A DNA stretch of 5,017 bases, taken from positions 1 to 5,017 of the forward strand of contig JANYGM010000356.1 in NCBI GenBank assembly GCA_025362415.1, read 5' to 3'. Below the pieces are notes generated by a model. It saw only the letters and a program-made list of their open reading frames with translations. It ran no database searches and was not told the DNA's origin. Both the position numbers and the translations under genes were made by a program. Positions 1 to 5,017 of the stretch are shown here, one piece after another. The stretch's first letter is position 1. Each line of letters starts with the position of its first letter. This DNA is from a bacterium (GTDB taxonomy: Bacteria; Bacteroidota; Bacteroidia; Cytophagales; Thermonemataceae).

Positions 1-270
1 TTTTTGGATTTTATGTTTCAATCCTTGTTTTAGTGGATTTGGGGTAATAATTACTCATTTGCGCCCAAATTTAGCGCAAATTTTGCGTTTCAATCCTTGT
101 TTTAGTGGATTTGGGGTAATAATATTGGAGTAGTAGGTAGCTCGGGTTTTACGCCACTTTGTTTCAATCCTTGTTTTAGTGGATTTGGGGTAATAATATA
201 TTATGTTAATTATGTTAAGAATGTTAAGAAATAGTTTCAATCCTTGTTTTAGTGGATTTGGGGTAATAAT
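1..270 (-). CRISPR. CRISPR array, leader-proximal end (partial, runs off left edge)
   Basis: Four identical 37-bp repeats lie at 15-51, 87-123, 161-197 and 234-270. They are separated by unique spacers at 52-86 (35 bp), 124-160 (37 bp) and 198-233 (36 bp); 1-14 is the end of a further spacer, so the array continues to the left. The transcribed strand is the minus strand: read that way each repeat begins ATTATTACCCC and ends GGATTGAAAC, the classic ATTGAAAC end that becomes the 8-nt 5' handle of crRNAs in type I-B and related systems. Cas genes and an AT-rich leader on the right agree, making 198-233 the newest spacer. Each repeat can form a short stem of AATCC with GGATT around a 10-nt loop (239-243 with 254-258 in the first repeat), just before the expected Cas6 cut site. 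The lack of repeat decay suggests an active or recently active leader end. Spacer 52-86 contains an 8-bp inverted repeat and spacer 198-233 is built from three 9-nt units. Confidence 0.98.
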
Positions 271-320
271 CCGTCAGGGTTCATAGCCCTTTGATTATCA
301 ATAACATACATACGGTTTTT

Positions 321-353
321 AAAAGCTATTTTTCTCATTTTTAATGTGCCAAA
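321..353 (-). promoter_or_regulatory. Candidate array promoter, leader-proximal
   Basis: Read on the minus strand, TTTG at 353-350 is followed after 21 nt by TAGCTTTT at 328-321. This matches the Bacteroidota primary sigma consensus (-33 TTTG, -7 TAnnTTTG) in all but the last base, at an allowed spacing. Transcription would start near position 313, roughly 40 nt before the first repeat, a sensible place for a pre-crRNA promoter. The call rests on the motif and location only. Confidence 0.4.
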
Positions 354-510
354 AGGCGTTTTAAAGGGTTTTTTATTTAGTTTTTCCGAATACCTAACTA
401 CTTGAAAACAAATCAGTTACATAGCATTTTTTGACTACTCATTATAAATTTAGGGTCGGAAAATAAACATAATCAGATAAACTAATACTTTGTAGAAGTA
501 TTTACGACTG

Positions 511-540
511 CAATTTACAAAAAAAATTCTATTCTACAAA
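511..540 (-). promoter_or_regulatory. Weaker candidate promoter just after cas4
   Basis: On the minus strand, TTTG at 540-537 is followed after 19 nt by TAAATTG at 517-511, a partial match to TAnnTTTG. The spacer between the boxes is a run of T and A. A start near 504 would give a transcript crossing the entire leader. It is less convincing than the site at 321-353 because the second box lacks TTTG and AT-rich DNA yields such matches by chance. Confidence 0.2.
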
Positions 541-566
541 AAATATGTAATATTTTTATCAGAATA

Positions 567-1139
567 TTATTTGACACAAATATTCCTGTAGGTGCAATCA
601 ATACATCTTTTTTTAGATTTCGTTGCTTTTGGGAAAATATTTTTATCTATAATATTTTCAATATCCTTAGCAGCCTGTCTAACAAGGTTTTTGTCTTCCT
701 CTGTAATAGGCACTTCCATTATTTTATTTTTGCTACGGATATAAACAATAAAACCTTTTTCTACTTTCACATCAAAATTTTCCTCAATAAGCCACGCATA
801 ACAATAGAGTTGTGTAAGGTAAGTTTCGTAAATTTTATCTTTGTATTCTGCAAATTTATAGTCTAATGGTGCCATAGTTCCGTTTTGCAAGACCAATACC
901 TCATCAATTCTACCTCTCAAAAGGTCATTAGTAAGGTATTGGTCAAGGTGTTTGTCCACAACGCCAATTTTTTTACGGAGATAATCTTTGTTTTCTTCCA
1001 ATTTTTTATTATGTAACTCTCTGCCTTTCATTACTTTATAATTTTTCTCTTCATACTGCGGAATAGCCAGCACGTACTCAAAATAGGTAAATCTAGGGCA
1101 AAACAAATATTCAATAATATGTGAAGGTGTGAGTGTCAT
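567..1139 (-). CDS. cas4: Cas4, PD-(D/E)XK nuclease with Fe-S cluster (spacer acquisition)
   Basis: This is a 190-residue Cas4, a RecB-like exonuclease that trims prespacer ends and helps choose PAM and orientation for Cas1-Cas2. The nuclease core is visible in order: His43 (RELHNKK), Asp79 in RGRIDEV, Asp93 and Lys95 in PLDYKF, and the QLYCY motif at 110-114. The iron-sulfur cluster ligands are also present: Cys14 near the N-terminus (FCPRF) and Cys179, Cys182 and Cys188 at the C-terminus (C-x2-C-x5-C). All catalytic and cluster residues are intact and the length is typical. The start is the ATG at 1139, 42 bp after the cas2 stop, preceded by A-rich sequence without a Shine-Dalgarno site. 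It is the last cas gene before the leader; many I-B loci instead place cas4 before cas1. RecB-like nucleases outside CRISPR share the core, but the context settles the call. Confidence 0.96.
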   Translation of the reverse strand: MTLTPSHIIEYLFCPRFTYFEYVLAIPQYEEKNYKVMKGRELHNKKLEENKDYLRKKIGVVDKHLDQYLTNDLLRGRIDEVLVLQNGTMAPLDYKFAEYKDKIYETYLTQLYCYAWLIEENFDVKVEKGFIVYIRSKNKIMEVPITEEDKNLVRQAAKDIENIIDKNIFPKATKSKKRCIDCTYRNICVK

Positions 1140-1181
1140 ATTGTTTTTATTTTGGTAAGAAAAAGAAATTGATTGATTATT

Positions 1182-1472
1182 TCATAAAAAAAGCATCTTC
1201 ACTTCATCAGAAATGAGTTTTTTATCAAAAGCCTGTCCTAAAAGCTGACATTGTTGAAGTTCTGTTTTATTCATATTGAATATATAAACTTTATCTTTGT
1301 CCTCATTGATAAGCTCTTCAATTTGTAAAGAAAGTGTATCTTTCCTATTACTGTCTATTTCCCCTAAAAAGCAAGAATTTTGTACCCTATAAAGTCCTGC
1401 TTGTTTACAAAGTTTAGCTATTGTAGTACGAGCTTTATCATCTTCAATATCGTACAAAACCCATATAATCAT
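1182..1472 (-). CDS. cas2: Cas2, structural partner of Cas1 in spacer integration
   Basis: This is a 96-residue Cas2, which dimerises and bridges two Cas1 dimers in the integration complex. The ferredoxin-like start MIIWVLYDIEDDKAR carries the conserved aspartate (Asp8) after a hydrophobic first strand. The second signature, YRVQNSCFLGEI (residues 28-39), matches the usual R-x-Q-x-S-x-F pattern of the family. Length is normal for Cas2. The ATG at 1472 is the natural start. No Shine-Dalgarno site precedes it; instead the stem of a long palindromic element ends only four bases upstream (1477), which could hide the initiation region. The gene lies 121 bp after cas1 and 42 bp before cas4, in the same direction. 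Confidence 0.97.
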   Translation of the reverse strand: MIIWVLYDIEDDKARTTIAKLCKQAGLYRVQNSCFLGEIDSNRKDTLSLQIEELINEDKDKVYIFNMNKTELQQCQLLGQAFDKKLISDEVKMLFL

Positions 1473-1476
1473 ACTT

Positions 1477-1580
1477 AATTGTGCATTTTAAATTGTGAAA
1501 CTTATATTTCTCTCCTTTGAAAATTTAGGGGCAAAAAGTGTAAGAGTATTGCAATCATTCACAATTTAAAATTCACAATT
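1477..1580. repeat. Palindromic intergenic element A (23-bp arms) between cas1 and cas2
   Basis: Arms at 1477-1499 and 1558-1580 are inverted repeats matching at 22 of 23 positions (the odd base is the C at 1484), around a 58-nt centre. The element fills almost the whole gap between the cas1 stop and the cas2 start. It is built from AATTGTGAA/TTCACAATT words, a style common in Bacteroidota intergenic repeats. On its minus strand it resembles element B (2656-2756) in both arms and centre, sharing TGAATG, AATAC, CTTAC and TTTT blocks in the same order. It has no coding capacity, so it may be a MITE-like or REP-like element. Any mobility is inferred; I do not see a clear target-site duplication. 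Confidence 0.8.
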
Positions 1581-1593
1581 CACCATTAAAAAG

Positions 1594-2589
1594 CTATTTT
1601 CCTATCAAAATTTGAGCATAAGCGTGTGCATCATGCTGAATAATATTTGTCCTTGTCTGATTTTTGCCGTTGTGCCTAATGCTATCTTCGTCCATATAGG
1701 TGGTGAAAGCTGCCATTAAAAGTGCTTTTCCTTCTGCATTGAGAGAAATCCCGTTGGTAATATCAGTTGTATGTGCTTTATTTACTTTTTTAGCAGAAAA
1801 AAGTTTAAATACAATATTATCTGCAAAAATCCTATAAGGTTCAATAAAATCAAAGACAAAACTCAACTGGTTATAGTCGTCTCGGTGCAAAAAACCGACA
1901 TAAGGGTCAAGTCCAGCAATGATTAGACTACGTTCAATCTTAAAATAAAGCACACCATACGCATAATTCAAAAAAGCATTAAAAGCATCTTTGGCAGGTC
2001 TGCTACTTCTGCCCTCAAATTGATATTCTTTCGCAAGTACAAAGCTAAGCGTTTCAAAATACAGTCTTCCTGCCGTCCCTTCAAATCCTCGTAACGAATC
2101 TGCAATATCTGCTGTTTTTGTACCTTCTAATGCCATAATGGAAGTTTCTAAGGCTTCTATTCTGGTTGTTTTGTCTGTTAAGAAGTCCTCGTGTTGTGGG
2201 CGGTGCTTTTTGAGTTCTTGTATAAAATCTTTCTGATTTTGTACTTTTTTGCTGACCCATTCCTTTGTTTTGGTAAGTCCATCCGCACCAATACTTGCTT
2301 CTAGTTGTCGTTTTCTAATAGCAGTTGTACTGCCTAATTTACTATGCCAGACTCTCCCAATAGGGTTTCCATCATATTCCAGAAACACAATATCAATATT
2401 ATTTTGGACGGCTAGGCGTACTGCATCAGAGCTAAGAGCCGTTCCAGTAGAGAGCAAAATAGTTTTTACTTTATGAACGGCAAAATAGTGTATTTGGGTT
2501 TCTGTGGCATCTTTTGGTTTGATTTTCACTTCAAACATTTGGTCTTTTACGTGCAGGTACGCCCCATAAGTATTGATGATTAGTTCCAT
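1594..2589 (-). CDS. cas1: Cas1 integrase (spacer acquisition)
   Basis: This is a 331-residue Cas1, the metal-dependent integrase that inserts new spacers at the leader-repeat junction. The N-terminal beta domain (about 1-85) includes the LLSTGTALSSDAV and VFLEYDGNPIGR segments. The C-terminal helical domain carries all three metal ligands: Glu170 in GFEGTAGRLYFE, His235 in LDPYVGFLH, and Glu250 in VFDFIEPYR. Length and motifs are those of an intact enzyme. The ATG at 2589 is well placed and no longer in-frame version is plausible. The sequence before it lacks a Shine-Dalgarno site. The gene follows cas6 after a 264-bp gap containing a repeat-like sequence and a palindrome, so cas1-cas2-cas4 may form its own transcription unit or depend on read-through from cas6. 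Confidence 0.98.
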   Translation of the reverse strand: MELIINTYGAYLHVKDQMFEVKIKPKDATETQIHYFAVHKVKTILLSTGTALSSDAVRLAVQNNIDIVFLEYDGNPIGRVWHSKLGSTTAIRKRQLEASIGADGLTKTKEWVSKKVQNQKDFIQELKKHRPQHEDFLTDKTTRIEALETSIMALEGTKTADIADSLRGFEGTAGRLYFETLSFVLAKEYQFEGRSSRPAKDAFNAFLNYAYGVLYFKIERSLIIAGLDPYVGFLHRDDYNQLSFVFDFIEPYRIFADNIVFKLFSAKKVNKAHTTDITNGISLNAEGKALLMAAFTTYMDEDSIRHNGKNQTRTNIIQHDAHAYAQILIGK

Positions 2590-2608
2590 TTTGAAAAAAG
2601 TTAGTTTT

Positions 2609-2646
2609 TTGTATTATCTTTTTCTTGTATTATCTGTGCATCTGTG
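2609..2646. repeat. Short direct repeats upstream of cas1
   Basis: TTGTATTATCT occurs at 2609-2619 and again at 2625-2635, 16 bp apart. ATCTGTG then occurs at 2632-2638 and 2640-2646. On the minus strand the first pair reads AGATAATACAA twice, 20-50 bases before the cas1 start, where an operator or promoter might lie. The sequence shows nothing more; it may be only the debris of intergenic repeats. Confidence 0.5.
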
Positions 2647-2655
2647 AGAATGTTT

Positions 2656-2756
2656 TTTGAGTTGTGAATTGTAAGTTTTGAATGTAATACAACTTACTTT
2701 TACCTACAAACGTAGTACAATGTATTTAACTCAAAATTCACAACTCACAACTCAAA
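2656..2756. repeat. Palindromic intergenic element B (26-bp arms) between cas6 and cas1
   Basis: Arms at 2656-2681 and 2731-2756 are inverted repeats matching at 23 of 26 positions, the outer 12 perfectly (TTTGAGTTGTGA), around a 49-nt centre. On the plus strand it resembles the minus strand of element A at 1477-1580, so the two are inverted relatives. Its right end is one base from the degenerate CRISPR repeat at 2758. In RNA it would form a long hairpin in the cas6-cas1 leader. No coding sequence is seen in it. Confidence 0.75.
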
Positions 2757-2757
2757 T

Positions 2758-2790
2758 ATCCTTGTTTTAGTGGATTTTTAGGTTAAAAAT
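2758..2790 (-). repeat. Solo degenerate CRISPR repeat between cas6 and cas1
   Basis: Bases 2758-2777 are identical over 20 consecutive positions to the middle of the array repeat (repeat positions 6-25 on the plus strand). Similarity continues weakly to 2790 (GGTTAAAAAT against GGTAATAAT). The orientation relative to the cas genes is the same as in the array, so both would be transcribed on the minus strand. The core that forms the repeat stem is kept (ATCC at 2758-2761, GGAT at 2772-2775, same 10-nt loop), but the GAAAC end is lost and element B begins at that side. It also overlaps an 8-bp AT-rich hairpin (2773-2780 with 2784-2791). It is either a relic of an older repeat or a processed crRNA-like gene. 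Confidence 0.85.
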
Positions 2791-2853
2791 CAACCTTTTA
2801 TAAATTTTTTATCATACGTCAAAGAACTTTTAGTAGAGATTTCTGAAATCATC

Positions 2854-3531
2854 TTATACTTCACGCAAAACTGTTCCAAAACCTCTGGAAACGGATTTTC
2901 CTATGCCTATGAGGTTGGGCAGCTGCATATTACAGACAAACGTCCCTGCAAATGCCATCATTTCTTGGTCTTTGAAAAGGGTTTGTTTTTCTATAAGTTT
3001 GGTTTTGGCAATAATAGTTTTTGGAATAGTATAACCTACGCCCTTACACAAAGATACTAAATTATTGGTAAGTGCCTTATCCAAAAACTTCTTTTTTTCG
3101 TGTTCTTCTAAGTGCAGGTATTCTTTGTGTTTATCTTGATTAAGTGCCATCCAAAGGGTTTTAAACTCGTATTCGTGGAGTTCGTTGTCATCTATTCCTA
3201 TGTTTTTGTGGCTAGATTGTATGTTTTTGTTAAGGATTTCGTATTTAGTTCCTTTGATATCAAGGTGTTTTATTTTGAGGAACAACTCTGCCAAAAGATT
3301 AGCCCCTAATTTTTCTTCTACATTGATACCCAGCAATATAGGGATTTTGTCAATTACCTTGTATTGCACAACAGGATAATCATAAATACTTTTTCCATCA
3401 TCATAATGGTTGTGAAGTAGCGTAGATTTTTCTTTGAAAAGATTGCCAAAAAACCCCCTCAACTGGTGTGCCGCAGAGGTAGGCAACTGTATTTCAGGAA
3501 ATTGTATAGTGGTGATTTGCAGGGATTTCAT
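2854..3531 (-). CDS. cas6: Cas6 pre-crRNA endoribonuclease
   Basis: This 225-residue protein is a Cas6, the metal-independent RNase that cuts the array transcript within each repeat and leaves an 8-nt 5' handle. The decisive feature is the glycine-rich loop near the C-terminus, GIGKSVSRGFG, which fits G-h-G-x5-G-h-G exactly. The N-terminal part has HQLRGFFGNLF (residues 22-32), then HNHYDDGK (40-47) and YDYPVVQYK (50-58). His40, His42, Tyr43 or Lys47 are the likely catalytic candidates, but the exact residue cannot be assigned by eye. Two ferredoxin-like folds would fit the length. The ATG at 3531 lies 16 bp after the cas3 stop, suggesting co-transcription. It could be mistaken for Cas5 because it adjoins cas3, but the loop and N-terminus favour Cas6. 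Its likely substrate is the repeat seen at 15-270, and possibly the solo repeat just downstream. Confidence 0.9.
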   Translation of the reverse strand: MKSLQITTIQFPEIQLPTSAAHQLRGFFGNLFKEKSTLLHNHYDDGKSIYDYPVVQYKVIDKIPILLGINVEEKLGANLLAELFLKIKHLDIKGTKYEILNKNIQSSHKNIGIDDNELHEYEFKTLWMALNQDKHKEYLHLEEHEKKKFLDKALTNNLVSLCKGVGYTIPKTIIAKTKLIEKQTLFKDQEMMAFAGTFVCNMQLPNLIGIGKSVSRGFGTVLREV

Positions 3532-3547
3532 AGGGTTGTTTGATTAT

Positions 3548-5002
3548 TTAGAGAATAGCTCTTATTTTGTTTATTTTAGCATTTGCATCATTTTCGTCTT
3601 TATCTCTTATAAATCCCGTTTGAATATCATAATAAGTTGATAACTGCGCCTTTTTGACCCACAAAATACTATCAGCAACGAGATAGGATTTTTCTTTCTC
3701 CAAGTCTTTCAATTTTTCCAAATATTTTGGAACAGTAATAATTCTTTGATTAAAATCTCGCTTAAAGGTCTCAAATGTTTCTTTTTTGATTTCTTTGTTG
3801 AGAAGTTTTTGGAATGCTATTCTACATTCAGTGGCTCTGTCATCTAGTTCAATAAAAACAGAAATAGCAAAGTTTTTGTCTTCAATAATTTTAAAATCAG
3901 CCACAGAAAAATTTCCCCCATCATAACGCAATGCTTGCATAGATTTGAAAAATTCCCTAGAATCTACAAACGAACTTCTGTTAGCAATATTATCAAAATA
4001 ATTATCAATCATTTCTAAATAATTTTCTTCCAAAATCTCACCATTAGCAAGGGCTATTTTTGCTTGACTTTCAGTTGTGGCATCATAAATGGCATTACAA
4101 TCACCAAAATTGACAACATACAAAGGAGAATACTTTTTGTCAGGATTATCATTTCTATTCACACGCCCAGCCACCTGAATAATGGAGTCAATGGGAGCTA
4201 AATCTCTAAAACCTATATCAAAATCCAAATCCACACCTGCCTCTACTACTTGCGTAGCCACCAAAATAGGCTTTAAACCTATTTTTATATCATTTTCTAT
4301 TTTCTTAATTAAATCATCTTTTATCTTTTCAATAATCTCAAAACGGCACGCAGGAACAATATTAGTAGAAAGATAGTAAATAGGGTTTTGTGTTTTATCT
4401 TTAATATTTTTTTCCAAAATTTTAAAAATATCAATAGACCTTTTTACCTTATTGCAGACAATCAGGCAAGATTTATCTGTACTCCATTTATCCTCAAAAA
4501 TATCAAAAAATGCTTTTTCATCTGCTAATTTTTCATTCCCTACAAATAAAGGAACAATTTTTGTACGTCTAAAGCACTCAAAAACATCTACAAAATCTCC
4601 TAAAAGCTCTGTTGCTACTATTTTTTCGTTGAGTTTTTGGGTGATTTCCTTTTCCGCCAAAGAAAATATTTTTGGTTTTGTGGCGGTCATCATTACCACA
4701 CGAGCATCTAAAAATTTCGTTAGATAATACAAACTTGCCCCAATAAGTGGTTGCAAACCCAAACGAATGGTTTGTACCTCATCTAAAATAATTATACTTC
4801 CAGCAAAATGATTGAATTTTTTGAGTAATTTATTTCTATTCCCTATCAATGTCTGCAACAACTGCACAAAAGACGTAATCACAATATCCCCTTGCCACGT
4901 ATCCAGAGCCATTAAAGCCTGATTATAGTCTTTTTCTTTATCATCTTGATTGGAGGTATCTTTTAGCTGTTCTAGCGCATCAGCATATTTGTAGTGTGAC
5001 AA
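3548..5002 (-). CDS. cas3: Cas3 helicase part, 5' end missing or interrupted
   Basis: This is the C-terminal two thirds or so of Cas3, the nuclease-helicase that unwinds and degrades DNA marked by Cascade. Superfamily 2 motifs appear in order: TSFVQLLQTLIGNRN (43-57), Walker B DEVQ (74-77), TAT (106-108), the motif IV region IVCNKVKRSIDIF (181-193) with LSTNIVPACR (211-220), motif V ATQVVEAGVDLD (249-260) and motif VI QVAGRVNRN (276-284). A C-terminal accessory domain follows. The Walker A motif and HD nuclease domain are absent and would have to be encoded to the right. The listed start is a TTG at 5002, not convincing as a true start. Upstream codons read Ile-Lys-Ile and then a TAA at 5014-5012, so the frame is closed just before the window edge. 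Either a frameshift or nonsense change breaks cas3, or the sequence has an error. It ends 16 bp before cas6. Confidence 0.92.
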   Translation of the reverse strand: MSHYKYADALEQLKDTSNQDDKEKDYNQALMALDTWQGDIVITSFVQLLQTLIGNRNKLLKKFNHFAGSIIILDEVQTIRLGLQPLIGASLYYLTKFLDARVVMMTATKPKIFSLAEKEITQKLNEKIVATELLGDFVDVFECFRRTKIVPLFVGNEKLADEKAFFDIFEDKWSTDKSCLIVCNKVKRSIDIFKILEKNIKDKTQNPIYYLSTNIVPACRFEIIEKIKDDLIKKIENDIKIGLKPILVATQVVEAGVDLDFDIGFRDLAPIDSIIQVAGRVNRNDNPDKKYSPLYVVNFGDCNAIYDATTESQAKIALANGEILEENYLEMIDNYFDNIANRSSFVDSREFFKSMQALRYDGGNFSVADFKIIEDKNFAISVFIELDDRATECRIAFQKLLNKEIKKETFETFKRDFNQRIITVPKYLEKLKDLEKEKSYLVADSILWVKKAQLSTYYDIQTGFIRDKDENDANAKINKIRAIL

Positions 5003-5017
5003 AATCTTAATTTATTT

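Larger units (their letters stand above)
271..566 (-). promoter_or_regulatory. CRISPR leader between cas4 and the array
   Basis: This 296-bp stretch has no credible gene and is strongly AT-rich. It separates the cas4 stop codon from the first repeat, where the leader is expected for a minus-strand array. It holds two Bacteroidota-style promoter candidates, listed separately. It also contains an AATACTT/AAGTATT hairpin (484-490 with 496-502), a 9-bp inverted repeat (489-497 with 532-540), and next to the array an AGGG/CCCT stem (276-279 with 287-290) and a TTGAT-T-ATCAA palindrome (291-301). Such palindromes near the integration site could serve as leader anchors for Cas1-Cas2 or a bending protein, but that is inference. 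No rho-independent terminator is seen after cas4, so operon transcripts could read into the array. Confidence 0.8.

Noticed and set aside
55..240. Minus-strand open frame of 61 codons across the array
   Set aside because: It is composed of repeats and spacers and appears only because the 37-nt repeat has no stop in that frame; not a gene.
276..313. Possible IHF-type site beside the first repeat
   Set aside because: AATCAA and TATCAA cores occur, but the TTR half is missing at the proper distance in both orientations.
436..443. TACTCATT in the leader is shared with the start of spacer 52-86
   Set aside because: An 8-base match in AT-rich DNA is expected by chance and the flanks do not align.
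484..540. Leader hairpins as a rho-independent terminator after cas4
   Set aside because: On the minus strand the stems are AT-rich and not followed by a T run, so they do not look like terminators.
2249..2476. Plus-strand open frame opposite cas1
   Set aside because: It lies wholly antisense to an intact Cas1 with all catalytic residues and has no recognisable protein features.
2854..3531. Gene after cas3 considered as Cas5
   Set aside because: The C-terminal G-h-G-x5-G-h-G loop and the N-terminal sequence fit Cas6 much better.
3112..3640. Plus-strand open frames opposite cas6 and the end of cas3
   Set aside because: Overlapping frames antisense to clear Cas6 and Cas3 coding sequence; hydrophobic runs arise from the reverse complement of lysine- and glutamate-rich codons.
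4182..4727. Plus-strand open frames opposite cas3
   Set aside because: They are antisense to conserved helicase motifs V, VI and neighbouring sequence, so they are shadows.

Overview
This window holds the 3' part of a class 1, type I CRISPR-Cas locus, most likely subtype I-B, from an AT-rich bacterium. I think it belongs to the Bacteroidota, perhaps a Cytophagales-like lineage, for three reasons: the genes lack Shine-Dalgarno sites and have A-rich upstream regions, the promoter candidates are TTTG / TAnnTTTG-like, and the Cas6 and Cas3 sequences read like Bacteroidota versions. The phylum is an inference; nothing here fixes the species.

All genes are on the minus strand, so the locus reads from right to left. 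In transcription order it contains: cas3 (3548-5002, helicase part only, 5' end missing), cas6 (2854-3531), a 264-bp gap, cas1 (1594-2589), a 121-bp gap filled by a palindromic element, cas2 (1182-1472), cas4 (567-1139), an AT-rich leader of about 296 bp (271-566), and a CRISPR array running off the left edge. Four identical 37-bp repeats and three complete spacers are visible (15-270). The effector genes expected of type I (cas8, cas7, cas5) are not in the window and presumably lie beyond the right edge.

The parts fit one pathway. Cas1, Cas2 and Cas4 select, trim and insert spacers at the leader end, next to position 270. Cas6 cuts the array transcript in its repeats to leave a 5' handle ending ATTGAAAC. 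Cas3 would degrade DNA bound by the Cascade complex encoded outside the window.

The less ordinary content is between the genes. A stand-alone degenerate copy of the array's own repeat, with 20 consecutive identical bases, sits in the cas6-cas1 gap at 2758-2777. It abuts a long imperfect palindrome (2656-2756). A related palindrome in the opposite orientation fills the cas1-cas2 gap (1477-1580), and its stem ends four bases before the cas2 start codon. The cas3 frame is closed by a TAA at 5012-5014, between where helicase motifs I and II must lie, so cas3 may be broken or frameshifted. Gene order (cas3-cas6-cas1-cas2-cas4) also differs from the common cas4-cas1-cas2 arrangement.
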